64,000 nucleotides of DNA from Borreliella lanei (GTDB lineage Bacteria; Spirochaetota; Spirochaetia; Borreliales; Borreliaceae). Both the position numbers and the translations under genes were made by a program. Position 1 is the first letter of the stretch, and each line of letters opens with the position of its first letter. Below the pieces are notes generated by a model, which saw only the letters and a list, made by a program, of their open reading frames with translations, did no database searches and had not been told where the DNA came from. The stretch is taken from NCBI RefSeq assembly GCF_014205895.1, contig NZ_JACHFC010000001.1:124001-188000 (forward strand). Reading direction: 5' to 3'. Shown here in pieces: positions 36,481 through 45,800 of this stretch.

Positions 36481-38262
36481 CTAACTCCCTGGAATACCGT
36501 CTATGTAGATTTTTAAATTTTTTCTCTGCATATTTAAAAACATTAACTCATTTATTTGAATCTTAGCATCTACCAAAGAGTCTCCATCACATCTTTTTTT
36601 GCAAAGCAAAACACGAGAATCTAATTTTCTTCTCTTGATTGCAAGTAAAATATGAATGAGCATCTCATCATCTACTTCAAATTCAGAATTTAAAATTTCC
36701 TCAAAAAAAAATTCACTAACTTTATAGGTATCTTTTAAATTTTTTTTTAAATCCATTAATGAAAAATCTTTATTATTTTCAAATAAATTCTCAAAGCACA
36801 TAAAAATTTTTCTGGCATCGATATTAATTAAATCGCTATCAATAATATTACGCCTTACTATACTAAAATAACTAAAATTTTTCAACAAAGCTACTATTAG
36901 ATACCTCTCATAAGAATCATCATTATGAGCATACAAATTTCTTTTACTATTGTCAACTACAAATCTTTCTTTTATTCTATAATAATCTTTTAATAAAATT
37001 GTAACACCAATACCAAGTTTATTGCTTAGCTTGTCTAAAAAAATTTTTTTTTGAGTATCTACTTTTGATAAATTTATCAAATTTAAAAATAAATTAATCA
37101 TAGCATTCAAATCTACAGTTTTATTTAAATCATATTTATTAGAATAAACATCTAAAAGATATTCAAAAGCATCACATCTATTATTTAAAATTTTTTGCAA
37201 AGAGCCTACACCTTCACTTTTAAGAACATCAGCGGGATCAAGGCCAAAATCCATTCTAACAACACTAACATTGATATTAAATGGCAAACAAATTTGATAA
37301 GCTTTTAAAGTTGCAGAAAGTCCAGCATCATCCCCATCAAAAGAAAATATTATTTCATCAGCATATCTTTGAATCAAAGCTAGATGTTCTTTTGAAAAAG
37401 CAGTGCCAAGAGTAGATACGGCTCTCTTAATCCCGGATGTAAAAAAAGCAAGAACATCTATATATCCTTCTACCAATATGACTGATTTTGTAGATTTAAT
37501 CTCATCAAACCCCTCATAAAATCCATAAAGAAGTTCCTTTTTTTTAAAAACTTCAGTTTCACTTAAATTAATATACTTAGAACCTCTCCCATCTAAATCT
37601 CGACCCCCAAAACCAACAACATTTCCTTTAAAATCTTTAATTGGGAAAATTAATCTTTGAGATAAAATAGAAGTTTTGGGATTTGTTTTTGAAAACAAAC
37701 CACTTTTTCTAAGTATTTCAAAAGAGTATCCTTTTGAAACTAAAAAATCATAAAGCTCTAAACCATTTTTAACATTAAATGGCAAATAACCAAGTTCAAA
37801 TAAATCAACGACTTCCTTAGATATTGATCTACCCTTTAAAACATAATCTAAAACTTTTTTGTTTTTATTCAAAAAAAATTTAATGGTATTAATTAACCTA
37901 GAATTCAAAGAGTAAATTTTTGAAACTATGTCTTTATTTTCATTTTTATTTTCACTTTCTCGACTTATTTTTAAATCATCATAATGAATGCCAGATTTTT
38001 CACATAAAATCTTAAGAGCATCATTGTAATTGATTTTTTCCATATCCATTAAAAATCCAATCACATCTCCACCCTTTTTGCATCCAAAACAATAAAAATA
38101 TCCTTGCAAAGGATTTACAAAAAAAGAGGGGGTTTTCTCAGCATGAAAAGGGCAAAGCCCTTTATAAGCAGATCCTGATTTAACAAGCTTAATATATTGC
38201 TCCACAATGGCTACAATATCAAATTTGCTTTTCATTGAGGCTGCGGTTTGTAAATAATTCAT
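36481..38262 (-). CDS. dnaG: DNA primase
   Basis: Makes RNA primers for replication. The 593 residues have the N-terminal zinc finger (CPFHAEKTPSFFVNPLQG then YCFGCKKGGD; CHCC type), the primase core with GGRDLDGRGSKYINLSET, and a TOPRIM domain (VILVEGYIDVLAF, IIFSFDGDDAGLSA). A helicase-interacting C-terminus follows. The ATG at 38262 follows AAGGA, which overlaps the end of mltG. It is cotranscribed with rpoD downstream. Confidence 0.96.
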   Translation of the reverse strand: MNYLQTAASMKSKFDIVAIVEQYIKLVKSGSAYKGLCPFHAEKTPSFFVNPLQGYFYCFGCKKGGDVIGFLMDMEKINYNDALKILCEKSGIHYDDLKISRESENKNENKDIVSKIYSLNSRLINTIKFFLNKNKKVLDYVLKGRSISKEVVDLFELGYLPFNVKNGLELYDFLVSKGYSFEILRKSGLFSKTNPKTSILSQRLIFPIKDFKGNVVGFGGRDLDGRGSKYINLSETEVFKKKELLYGFYEGFDEIKSTKSVILVEGYIDVLAFFTSGIKRAVSTLGTAFSKEHLALIQRYADEIIFSFDGDDAGLSATLKAYQICLPFNINVSVVRMDFGLDPADVLKSEGVGSLQKILNNRCDAFEYLLDVYSNKYDLNKTVDLNAMINLFLNLINLSKVDTQKKIFLDKLSNKLGIGVTILLKDYYRIKERFVVDNSKRNLYAHNDDSYERYLIVALLKNFSYFSIVRRNIIDSDLINIDARKIFMCFENLFENNKDFSLMDLKKNLKDTYKVSEFFFEEILNSEFEVDDEMLIHILLAIKRRKLDSRVLLCKKRCDGDSLVDAKIQINELMFLNMQRKNLKIYIDGIPGS

Positions 38263-38267
38263 ACTTC

Positions 38268-39299
38268 TTAATCCTTAGTAATAAAATTTTTAATATAATC
38301 TTTTGCCCCTAAAAGATGCGAAGAATATTCTGATGAAAATTGATGTGTACCCAACTTAGAGTCTTTTACCACAAAAAATAAATATTGCGTATTTTTTGGG
38401 AAAAAAGCTGCTTGCAGCGAAATAATGCCGGCATTTGAAATTGGAGTAGGAGGATATCCTTTATTAATATATGTGTTATAAGGAGAATCTATCTCTAAAT
38501 CTGCAAAATAAATTCTCTTAGGATGACTTCGTCCTAGCTCCTCTGTAATAACATATTCAATAGTAGCACAGGATTGTAATGCCATACCAGATTTTATTCT
38601 ATTATAAAAAACCGAAGACATTATTGGGGCCTCACTTTTAACCCTATACTCGCGTTCAACAATAGATGCTATTATTACCCTATTGTAAAGCTCCTTACTC
38701 GAATAATCACCAAGAACAACACCTATAGATTTAAGCTTACTTAAAAAATTATCAACAAACATACGAACTACATTCTTTATTTCTATACCTTTATAAAATT
38801 TATAAGTATCTGGAAATAAAAATCCTTCAAGAGAGTCGTAATCAAGTCCAAGCTCATAAATAAATGATTTTTTGTTGATTAAAAAAATAAAATCTTGAAC
38901 ATCATCAATGACAGAAAATTCTTTAAGCTTTAAAGCAATCCTTCTGCTAGTATACCCTTCGGGTATTGTAACATCAATATTTACATTAGAAGATCCCTTT
39001 AAAAACTCTTTATATATTTCAAAAGTAGAAAGATCACCATTGATTAAATATCTTCCCTCTTTAAATTGTTTATCACTACCTAAAATATACGAAATAAAAA
39101 CAAGAAGTCGTTCAGATTTAATTAATTTTTGTTTTTTCAATTCTTTAGCTATTTTTTTGACTCCCCAACCTTTTTCAATATTAAATTCATAAACTAAGCC
39201 GTTTGCTAAAGAAGATAAATTTAAGAAATATATAAAAACTGACAAAATAGATCCTAAAAAGAAGAAAAGAATAATTACTTTCCCAATTTTAATAAGCAC
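38268..39299 (-). CDS. mltG: Endolytic murein transglycosylase MltG (YceG-like)
   Basis: An inner-membrane enzyme that cuts nascent glycan strands and helps end polymerisation. The 343 residues have one N-terminal membrane segment (VIILFFFLGSILSVFIYFL) and a LysM-like subdomain (VTIPEGYTSRRIA). The catalytic domain has the glutamate in IIASIVEREYR, then SVFYNRIKSGMALQSCATI and the terminal SPYNTYINKGYPPTPISNAG. The start is GTG 39299, with AGGAG 7 bases upstream. It heads the mltG-dnaG-rpoD run. Confidence 0.93.
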   Translation of the reverse strand: MLIKIGKVIILFFFLGSILSVFIYFLNLSSLANGLVYEFNIEKGWGVKKIAKELKKQKLIKSERLLVFISYILGSDKQFKEGRYLINGDLSTFEIYKEFLKGSSNVNIDVTIPEGYTSRRIALKLKEFSVIDDVQDFIFLINKKSFIYELGLDYDSLEGFLFPDTYKFYKGIEIKNVVRMFVDNFLSKLKSIGVVLGDYSSKELYNRVIIASIVEREYRVKSEAPIMSSVFYNRIKSGMALQSCATIEYVITEELGRSHPKRIYFADLEIDSPYNTYINKGYPPTPISNAGIISLQAAFFPKNTQYLFFVVKDSKLGTHQFSSEYSSHLLGAKDYIKNFITKD

Positions 39300-39340
39300 A
39301 AGAATCTCCTAGCCAAACAAAAGTCTTTGCTAATTACACT

Positions 39341-39375
39341 TTAGCTATCAATTAAAATTTTTAATTGATAGCTAA
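39341..39375. repeat. 35-base inverted repeat between tRNA-Tyr and mltG
   Basis: Two perfect 17-base arms (left arm TTAGCTATCAATTAAAA, 39341-39357) flank a single T. It lies 134 bases past the tRNA-Tyr 3' end and 41 bases upstream of mltG in the direction of transcription. It could terminate tRNA transcripts or form a leader hairpin for mltG. Confidence 0.8.
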
Positions 39376-39508
39376 CATCATATTTTATAACCAAATAATA
39401 ACTTTTCTAAATAGACAAAAATACAAGCACTAAAATGAAACGACATAATACATTTAAAAGATCACAATCAAAATTATAAAAAGATAATTATTTATAATCC
39501 CACTAAAT

Positions 39509-39590
39509 TGGGGAGGGTGGGATTCGAACCCACGTAGGCAAAGCCAACAGATTTACAGTCTGCCCCGGTTAACCACTTCGGTACCGCCCC
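39509..39590 (-). tRNA. tRNA-Tyr (anticodon GTA)
   Basis: On the minus strand it begins GGGGCGGTACCGAAG. It has the anticodon loop in GACTGTAAATC (GTA), a long class II variable arm and the T arm GTGGGTTCGAATCCCAC. The 3' CCA is not encoded (CCCCA is followed by ATTT). The acceptor stem has a C5-U68 mismatch as written. Confidence 0.97.
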
Positions 39591-39595
39591 ATAAA

Positions 39596-39669
39596 AGCCG
39601 ACTGTCGGAGTCGAACCGACGACCTGCGGTTTACAAGACCGCTGCTCTGGCCAGCTGAGCTAAGTCGGC
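39596..39669 (-). tRNA. tRNA-Thr (anticodon TGT)
   Basis: On the minus strand it begins GCCGACTTAGCTCAGCTGGC. It has anticodon loop CTTGTAA (TGT), the T arm TCGGTTCGACTCCGA and a perfect 7-bp acceptor stem GCCGACT/AGTCGGC. No CCA is encoded. It lies 5 bases upstream of tRNA-Tyr, so the pair is likely one transcript. Confidence 0.97.
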
Positions 39670-39687
39670 AAATAAAAACTAATAGTT

Positions 39688-39716
39688 AGTTTATAAAAAT
39701 AAAATTTATTAGTCAA
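39688..39716 (-). promoter_or_regulatory. Likely promoter of the tRNA-Thr/tRNA-Tyr transcript
   Basis: TTGACT (39711-39716) and TAAACT (39688-39693) are spaced 17 bases apart on the minus strand; an overlapping TATAAA sits at 39690. The predicted start of transcription is about 10 bases before tRNA-Thr. Confidence 0.55.
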
Positions 39717-39756
39717 TAGAATAACGATAAATAATTAATATAATCTTCTTACTAAT

Positions 39757-40080
39757 CTATTTATTGCCAGAAAGGAAAATTTTAAAAACAAGAGCACAAA
39801 AAAAAATTATAAAACTAAAAATTAAAATTAAATAATAATTAATTTTTTTCTTTTTCAAAAAATAAAAAAATATCAGCCTAGTAGATTCAAGCCCAAAAGA
39901 AACAGAGCTTAAAATAATAGCAAGATCAAGATAAAATTTCTGAAAATTGTAAACAAAAATATTGTAAGAACCAGCCAAAAATACGAATAAACTTAACAAA
40001 GAATTTAAAAACAATACAATAACCAAAATTCTAATAAAATTTGATAAACGTCTTAGATTTTTTACTTTAAAAGCTTTCAT
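39757..40080 (-). CDS. Small integral membrane protein of unknown function
   Basis: A 107-residue, strongly hydrophobic protein with three predicted membrane segments: about 17-37 (IRILVIVLFLNSLLSLFVFL), 48-74 and 82-103 (LILIFSFIIFFCALVFKIFL). The N-terminus and the short loop KKKKIN are basic, which places them on the cytoplasmic side. I recognise no family. It lies 5 bases after the 590-residue gene and has no ribosome site of its own, so it probably depends on that gene for translation. Confidence 0.75.
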   Translation of the reverse strand: MKAFKVKNLRRLSNFIRILVIVLFLNSLLSLFVFLAGSYNIFVYNFQKFYLDLAIILSSVSFGLESTRLIFFYFLKKKKINYYLILIFSFIIFFCALVFKIFLSGNK

Positions 40081-40085
40081 GTAAT

Positions 40086-41858
40086 TTATAAATTTTTTAT
40101 TATAAAAAGTGCCTGATTTATGATTTCCAAAAGATTTCCAATAACATCGGCTAATGTAATTGTTTTATTTTCAGTTACCATTGATTTGTAAGAAACCGTT
40201 AAAGATTTTCGAATAAAAACATTATGATTTTCCAATAAAGACAAACATCTCTTTTTAAGCTCAATAAAATAATCTACAAATCTATTTGAAACCTTATCAA
40301 TAGAAACCGATTCATTTGAGCACCACTTCAAAATCCTTTCCTTATAAAGGTCATCAATTTTACCATCTCTTTTATACCTTTCAAATTCTTCATTTTTATA
40401 ATCAATCTCAAAGTAAATATTATAAATTTCTTTCTTCAAATCAGTAATATTATTTTCAATGTCAACATATACATTTCTCAAATCATGATTATTAATTAAT
40501 ACGACATTATTTATAGTTCTTAAAACTTCCATCATTCTAACATCATATATGTTTTTAAAAAACTCATTAAGAAAATACAACTTTTTAAAACTATAACGAT
40601 CAAGATTTAATTCATTAAAAATCTCACCTTTTAAATTTAAAATCACACTAGGATCTCTAACAAGGTTTTTTATTTCTTTGATTACAAGAACTTTTAAAGA
40701 GCTATCACGCTTTTTAATAGCCTGACCCATAACATTTAAAAATAAAATGTTCTCATAAAAATTTTTTACATCAAAAAAGGGTACATATTTTTTAGGAGAT
40801 GCAACAGGATTTTTGCAATATACTTTAAAAACATCCAAATAGGGCAAAGTTCTCGACAAGCCAACAATCTTAGATACAATCGATAAAACATTTTTCAATA
40901 CATATTCTACTCGAGATATATGATCTTCTCTTGAAATTATCTCTGAATTACTAATATCATCAGATATTGAAAAATAATTTGATATAATGCTTTTAACGAT
41001 ATCCTCATCTATCTCAATATCTTTTAATGTATACAAAATGTCAAAAAAATAATTCAAATACTTACTAACACTTGAAAAGCTGGCTCCAAATCCAACCTCA
41101 AGATCAACAATGCTAATATTTTCTGCATTATCTAAAAGGTCTACATTGAAAAATGAAAAAAAAGATTTGTAAGGGAAAAACGCTAAACTATTAAAAACAT
41201 AATAAAACTCAAACATATCAGAGACAATTCTGTAAGTATTGTATGGAATAGAATTAATATACTCATTTATCTTGACCTTAAGAGATTCTTCTAAATCGTT
41301 TTGGGTTTTTTCTTTTTTCAAAAAAAGCTCATATTCGCATTCATCTAAAAAATCTTCCAAATTGTTCTTAGAATTAATAACTTTACTTTGAATAATTTCT
41401 AAAATAGTTTGCTCAACAACAACACCACCTTTTTCTAATTTCTTAAAAAATTCTTTCAATTCCATTGAATATCGGTAAACACTAAAAAACATTTCTACAA
41501 AACCAACATGCAAGCATTCTCTCTTAAAATCTATTACTGGATTTTTACACATTTCATTAATTTGATTTTCCAGGTTTCTTATAACATAGGCTTTATATAT
41601 ATCTTCTTTACTTTTATCTTTCTGAAAAAAATTTAAAATAGTTAACCACATTCTAATAAGAAATGATTCTTCCATTAAGCGCCCTGAAAGAAATTTTTCA
41701 AGCTGAGAATCAACATAAGGCTCATTGCTACTATTGGGTAAAACAAAATCGGAAGAATTCAAACCTAAACTTTTTTTTATATCATTCATCAACCTATTTT
41801 TAGTCTCTTTTGAAAGTTGACCTATAGAGTTATATACGCTATTGTTATTACCACTCAT
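40086..41858 (-). CDS. Large helical protein of unknown function (spirochaete-type)
   Basis: A 590-residue soluble protein rich in Lys, Glu, Asn, Ile and Phe. It has no signal peptide, no membrane helix and no motif I can name. Secondary structure looks almost all helical, with long heptad-like stretches near residues 110-215 and 440-500 (VDIENNITDLKKEIYNIYFE). I believe similar proteins occur only in Borrelia and related spirochaetes. It is divergent from the CCA enzyme gene and is followed by the small membrane protein at 39757. A shared function for the pair is likely but unknown. Confidence 0.8.
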   Translation of the reverse strand: MSGNNNSVYNSIGQLSKETKNRLMNDIKKSLGLNSSDFVLPNSSNEPYVDSQLEKFLSGRLMEESFLIRMWLTILNFFQKDKSKEDIYKAYVIRNLENQINEMCKNPVIDFKRECLHVGFVEMFFSVYRYSMELKEFFKKLEKGGVVVEQTILEIIQSKVINSKNNLEDFLDECEYELFLKKEKTQNDLEESLKVKINEYINSIPYNTYRIVSDMFEFYYVFNSLAFFPYKSFFSFFNVDLLDNAENISIVDLEVGFGASFSSVSKYLNYFFDILYTLKDIEIDEDIVKSIISNYFSISDDISNSEIISREDHISRVEYVLKNVLSIVSKIVGLSRTLPYLDVFKVYCKNPVASPKKYVPFFDVKNFYENILFLNVMGQAIKKRDSSLKVLVIKEIKNLVRDPSVILNLKGEIFNELNLDRYSFKKLYFLNEFFKNIYDVRMMEVLRTINNVVLINNHDLRNVYVDIENNITDLKKEIYNIYFEIDYKNEEFERYKRDGKIDDLYKERILKWCSNESVSIDKVSNRFVDYFIELKKRCLSLLENHNVFIRKSLTVSYKSMVTENKTITLADVIGNLLEIINQALFIIKNL

Positions 41859-41956
41859 AAAACCCCAATAAAACCATTTAAAAATAAAGTACTACTTATA
41901 ACATACTTCAAATAAATTAAAATTATAAATCAATTTTAGAAAAAAATTATTTACAC

Positions 41957-41967
41957 TATAATATAAT
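41957..41967 (+). promoter_or_regulatory. -10 region of the CCA enzyme gene, next to the start codon
   Basis: Two overlapping TATAAT hexamers (41957-41962 and 41962-41967) lie 10 and 5 bases before ATG 41973, with no ribosome site. The predicted transcript start falls within a few bases of the ATG. A TTTACACTATAA 12-mer (41950-41961) is shared with the region upstream of the PBP gene. Confidence 0.5.
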
Positions 41968-41972
41968 TTTAT

Positions 41973-43205
41973 ATGAATCTAGGGAAAAACAATCAAAGTA
42001 TAATTAAAATTGGTAAAATATTTAAAAAAAACAACTACGAATTTTATTTAGTTGGAGGCGCTTTAAGAGACTTGCTACTCAATAAGCAACCTTACGATTT
42101 TGATTTTGCAACAAATGCAACTCCTGAAGAAATAATAACATTATTTCCAAATAACATTAAAACAGGCATAAAACATGGCACAATTGGCATTATTTTTAAT
42201 AAAAAAATCTTTGAAATCACCACATACAGAATAGAAAAAGAATATGAAAACAACAGAGCCCCCAAACAAGTAGAATACACCAAAAATTTAATTAAAGATC
42301 TTGAAAGAAGAGATTTTACAATTAATGCAATTGCAATGGACATTTTTAACTTCAATGTAATAGATTGCTATAACGGGAAAAAAGACCTTAATAAGAAAAT
42401 AATAAGATGCATAGGAAATCCAAATAAAAGACTTGAAGAAGATGCCCTTAGAATACTTAGAGCAGCAAGATTTTCATCCACGCTTAATTTTAACATTGAA
42501 AAAAATACTTTAATTTCAATGAAATATAAAAAAGAAAATATTTTAATGATTTCAAAAGAAAGAATAAAAAATGAATTTCACAAATTGTTAGAAGGGACAA
42601 ACATACAAAAAGGAATTTATTATCTTAAAAAAGTTGATTTTTTTAAAAATTTTTTTAATCTAGAAATAAAAACAAAATTAATCAAAAAAATTGTCCTACT
42701 TGATAAAGACAAATTTTATCTAAAGGCAATCACAATATTGACAATTAAAAAACCTATAAAAGAGCTAAAAGAAAAATTAACTTTACTTAAATTCTCAAAT
42801 AAAGAAATTAAGCTAATTTTATTTTATAGAAGCATAATCGATAATAACAATATTTTTAATGTCAAAAAACTAAGCGATATTAGATATTTGCTTAGCAAGA
42901 GCACAAGAGAACATTATAAAGAAATAATTGATATATACAAAGCGCTCAAAGGAAAAAATAAAAAATATTTATTTATAATAAAAAACATAAAAAGAAAACA
43001 ATTGCTAAAAAATCCTCTCTCTTTAAAAGATTTAAAAATAAATGGAAAAGATATTCAAAATCTAGAACAAATAGAAAATAAAAATATAGGTAAAATTTTA
43101 AACACACTATTAAGCTGTGTAATTGAAAATCCCAAGCTTAATACTAAAAATTATCTTATAAAAAAAATTAAAACCTTAAAGGTTAATATTTTCCATAGCT
43201 TTTAA
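41973..43205 (+). CDS. cca: tRNA nucleotidyltransferase (CCA-adding) / poly(A) polymerase family
   Basis: Adds the 3' CCA to tRNAs that lack it. All three tRNAs here lack encoded CCA, so the need is visible. The 410 residues have the class II nucleotidyltransferase head ([20 protein letters not shown], with catalytic DFDFAT), the [12 protein letters not shown] motif, and [15 protein letters not shown] near 150. The family also includes poly(A) polymerases (it is often annotated pcnB), and sequence alone separates them poorly. The 3' end overlaps convergent rnc by 30 bases. Confidence 0.9.
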   Translation: MNLGKNNQSIIKIGKIFKKNNYEFYLVGGALRDLLLNKQPYDFDFATNATPEEIITLFPNNIKTGIKHGTIGIIFNKKIFEITTYRIEKEYENNRAPKQVEYTKNLIKDLERRDFTINAIAMDIFNFNVIDCYNGKKDLNKKIIRCIGNPNKRLEEDALRILRAARFSSTLNFNIEKNTLISMKYKKENILMISKERIKNEFHKLLEGTNIQKGIYYLKKVDFFKNFFNLEIKTKLIKKIVLLDKDKFYLKAITILTIKKPIKELKEKLTLLKFSNKEIKLILFYRSIIDNNNIFNVKKLSDIRYLLSKSTREHYKEIIDIYKALKGKNKKYLFIIKNIKRKQLLKNPLSLKDLKINGKDIQNLEQIENKNIGKILNTLLSCVIENPKLNTKNYLIKKIKTLKVNIFHSF

Positions 43206-43913
43206 AGCTACTTCAGCAGCTCTCATTTCGGCTTCTTTTTTAGATTTGCCCTTTCCATTTGATATAAAATTTTCCCCAACATAAAGTTCAACACAAAAAA
43301 CTTTATCATGATCTGGACCTATTTCCTTGTCTAGTTTATAACTTGGTGAGATTTTATATTTCTTTTGAACATATTCTTGCAACAAACTCTTATAATCTTT
43401 AAAATCACCTCTATTAAACATCAATCTTATATACATATCAAAAAGTCCAACCACAAATTCTGTTGCCCTTGAAAATCCACTATCAAGATAAATGGCACCT
43501 ACAAAAGCTTCAATAGCATCTGCAAGAATGCCTTTTTTGTTTCGACCATCATTACTCTCCTCTCCTCTACCTAGCAAAATATAAGACCCAAGATTAATCT
43601 CTCTAGCAATATTAGATAGAGAATCTTCGCTAACAATATAAGATCTGGCCTTGCTGAGCTCTCCTTCACTTTTATTTGGATAAGTTTTATAAAGATGATC
43701 TGTAATAATCAAATTAAGCACAGAATCTCCCAAAAATTCTAATCTCTCATTATTGCTAGATCTTTGATCCAACTCATTAGAATATGACGAGTGGCTCAAT
43801 GCTGTATTTAATAAATCAAAATTACTAAAATCAATGCTCAAATTTTCCAAAAATTCACTCAATTGAGCTTTTCTTTCACTAACCAAACAAAAATCGGAAG
43901 AATTTTTTTTCAT
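43176..43913 (-). CDS. rnc: Ribonuclease III
   Basis: Cleaves double-stranded RNA in rRNA processing and mRNA turnover. The 245 residues have the RNase III signature [15 protein letters not shown] with the catalytic Glu/Asp residues, the second acidic site [20 protein letters not shown], and a C-terminal double-stranded RNA-binding domain ([33 protein letters not shown]). ATG 43913 overlaps the acpP stop (TGATG), a coupling often seen for acpP-rnc. Its 3' end overlaps the CCA enzyme gene in antisense. Confidence 0.97.
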   Translation of the reverse strand: MKKNSSDFCLVSERKAQLSEFLENLSIDFSNFDLLNTALSHSSYSNELDQRSSNNERLEFLGDSVLNLIITDHLYKTYPNKSEGELSKARSYIVSEDSLSNIAREINLGSYILLGRGEESNDGRNKKGILADAIEAFVGAIYLDSGFSRATEFVVGLFDMYIRLMFNRGDFKDYKSLLQEYVQKKYKISPSYKLDKEIGPDHDKVFCVELYVGENFISNGKGKSKKEAEMRAAEVALKAMENINL

Positions 43914-44155
43914 CAACCTTTTCTCTTTTTAATAAAATTAACAACATCGCCTACCGTTTCAAATTCATTGGCTTCGTTCTCTGGGATTTTATCATCAAAG
44001 GCCTCTTCAAGCAAATACAAAAGCTCATAAATATCTAGACTATCTGCATTAAGATCCTCAACAAATCTAGAGTCTATAGTAATTTCATCTTCTTTTTTAT
44101 CAAGTTGCTCAGATATAATAGACCTAACCTTGCTAAAAATTTCATCATTATCCAT
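43913..44155 (-). CDS. acpP: Acyl carrier protein
   Basis: Carries acyl groups on a phosphopantetheine arm. The 80-residue acidic protein has the attachment serine in [15 protein letters not shown] (near 38) and the usual helix pattern. Borrelia lacks a fatty-acid synthesis pathway as far as is known, so its job here is unclear; acyl transfer in lipid or lipoprotein metabolism is possible. It lies between rpmF and rnc, where many bacteria have plsX and fab genes. CoaD, which feeds synthesis of its arm, is two genes upstream. Confidence 0.95.
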
Positions 44156-44178
44156 GAATACACCTTCCTTACTACAAG

Positions 44179-44361
44179 CTACAAACCTATTTCTAGATAT
44201 TGGTTATTCCTATAATATCCACATTTTAAACAAATTCTATGTCTCACTCCAAGGTTACCACAATTAGAACATTCTTGAAATTGCGGAATTTTTTTCCTCA
44301 TATTTATACTGCGCCTTGTTCTACTCCTAGACTTTGAAGGCTTAAATTTTGGAACAGCCAT
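44179..44361 (-). CDS. rpmF: Ribosomal protein L32
   Basis: A 60-residue basic protein of the large subunit. It has the L32 N-terminus [18 protein letters not shown] and a four-cysteine zinc site (CSNCGN and CLKCGYY), so it is the zinc-binding form. It is preceded by GGAG. It lies in coaD-rpmF-acpP-rnc on the minus strand. Confidence 0.97.
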
Positions 44362-44424
44362 TACTTTCTCCTAACTACTTTTAAACTACATTAAATTATC
44401 TTAATAATATATATATTAACCAAG

Positions 44425-44916
44425 TCATTTGTCAATAAACTTAGATTTTAATCTATTGAACACCAATTCTGGAACAAAATTAGAAAGATCAACATCCTTT
44501 TTGCTCATCAATTCCTTTACAAAATCTGACCTTACATATAAATGTTCTGCACTACTTGGTAAAAATATAGTATCAATTTTAAAATTTAACTTATTATTAA
44601 CAAGATATCTTTCAAACTCTATATCAAAATCATTAAAAGCCCTAATTCCCCTAACAATAAATTTAATAGAATTAATTAATGCATAATCAACAATAAACCC
44701 GCTATACCTATCTACAAGCACATTTGAAAAATTTAAAGACGAAATAACATCTTCTGTAAGGCTAAACCTCTCAATATCACTTAGCAAATATTTTTTTGAT
44801 TTATTTTTAGCTACTAAAACAACAACTTTATCAAAAATAGCCAACGATCTTTTAATTAAATCAATATGGCCCCAGGTAATTGGATCAAAAGATCCTGGAA
44901 AAACTGCCACCTTCAT
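44425..44916 (-). CDS. coaD: Phosphopantetheine adenylyltransferase
   Basis: Joins 4'-phosphopantetheine and ATP to give dephospho-CoA, the penultimate CoA step. The 163-residue protein has the nucleotidyl-transferase motif [19 protein letters not shown] at the N-terminus, [17 protein letters not shown] in the middle and the [16 protein letters not shown] segment. The length is typical. It starts one base after the stop of the zinc-knuckle protein gene. Supply of CoA matters here for CoADR, ACP and the mevalonate pathway, all encoded in this window. Confidence 0.96.
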   Translation of the reverse strand: MKVAVFPGSFDPITWGHIDLIKRSLAIFDKVVVLVAKNKSKKYLLSDIERFSLTEDVISSLNFSNVLVDRYSGFIVDYALINSIKFIVRGIRAFNDFDIEFERYLVNNKLNFKIDTIFLPSSAEHLYVRSDFVKELMSKKDVDLSNFVPELVFNRLKSKFIDK

Positions 44917-44917
44917 A

Positions 44918-45457
44918 TCAAGAAAGCCTAAACCCTCTATTAATATCTTTAAGAATTTTTTTACGCCATATTGGTTGTTCTTCTAAATTTTCAAATTCAA
45001 TTTCTTTAATAATTTTGAAATATAAATATTCTCCTCTAGAAGATTTATCTACAATAAAAAATTTACCAGCACCTTTATAAACCAATTTCTCATTACTTGA
45101 AAGATTATTTTCAGCTGTTAATTTATTGATAACACAATCAAAATGAACAGGTTTATCTTCATTTTCAACCTTTAAGGACATGCTAAAAACAATATCATTT
45201 ATTTTTTTTTCACAAATAGCACAAGAAACATCAAGATTTATTCTTGTTTTAAATTTTATACTTTTTCTTCTAAATTTACCTTTAAAAACATTTTGTTTAT
45301 CTGTATTCAAAACAGTCGATCTATTATTAAAACTATTTGGCGAGGCAAAATTTTGATTTTTGCTCTCAGAATTTAATCTTTTATTCTTAAAACCATAAAA
45401 ACGTTTATTGTGTTTCTGAAAATTGCTACTCTTGAACTTACTTTGAGTATATTTCAA
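44918..45457 (-). CDS. Basic protein with CxxC...HxxC zinc-knuckle motif, unknown function
   Basis: A 179-residue protein. Residues 1-70 are basic and rich in Asn, Ser, Lys and Phe ([19 protein letters not shown]) and look disordered. A compact C-terminal part holds [11 protein letters not shown] and [10 protein letters not shown], a C-x2-C...H-x2-C arrangement likely to bind zinc, followed by beta strands ([19 protein letters not shown]). I do not recognise the family. The basic tail suggests nucleic-acid or ribosome binding. The start is TTG 45457, 9 bases after AAGGAG. It leads the coaD-rpmF-acpP-rnc run. Confidence 0.82.
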   Translation of the reverse strand: MKYTQSKFKSSNFQKHNKRFYGFKNKRLNSESKNQNFASPNSFNNRSTVLNTDKQNVFKGKFRRKSIKFKTRINLDVSCAICEKKINDIVFSMSLKVENEDKPVHFDCVINKLTAENNLSSNEKLVYKGAGKFFIVDKSSRGEYLYFKIIKEIEFENLEEQPIWRKKILKDINRGFRLS

Positions 45458-45800
45458 AACTAACTCTCCTTAACGACAAAAAATAAATATTTAAGAACAA
45501 AATCAATCACATAGCTTGAAAGTTTTTTAAAAAATCAAAACTTTAAATCTTTAACTTTTTAAAGGCAAAAATACAATCAAACCCTCATTGAAATTTAATA
45601 AAAACGGTTAGTTAGTGCTCTTAATTATAATAAATACACGACCAAGCTTGCCAAAATTATTTCTTAAAACAGTAAAAATCCTACTAAATCTTGAATAAAA
45701 ATTTACAAAACAAAAGATCAATCAAAAATAATTTTTAATCTCAATCTAATTTGATTCATCTTATGACATAATCTGCTAAAATATTTGAAATAATTAAAAA
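45458..45800. other. 343-base gap with a probable minus-strand promoter
   Basis: No gene is supported. On the minus strand TTGGCA (45649-45654) and TATTAT (45627-45632), 16 bases apart, could drive the zinc-knuckle/coaD/rpmF run. That would leave a leader of about 160 bases, which has no strong hairpin that I can see. The rest is plain A+T-rich sequence after rplS. Confidence 0.45.

Noticed and set aside
45458..45800. Small RNA or 4.5S RNA gene in the 343-base gap
   Set aside because: No conserved SRP RNA loop (GGAA tetraloop domain) or strong structured element was recognised.
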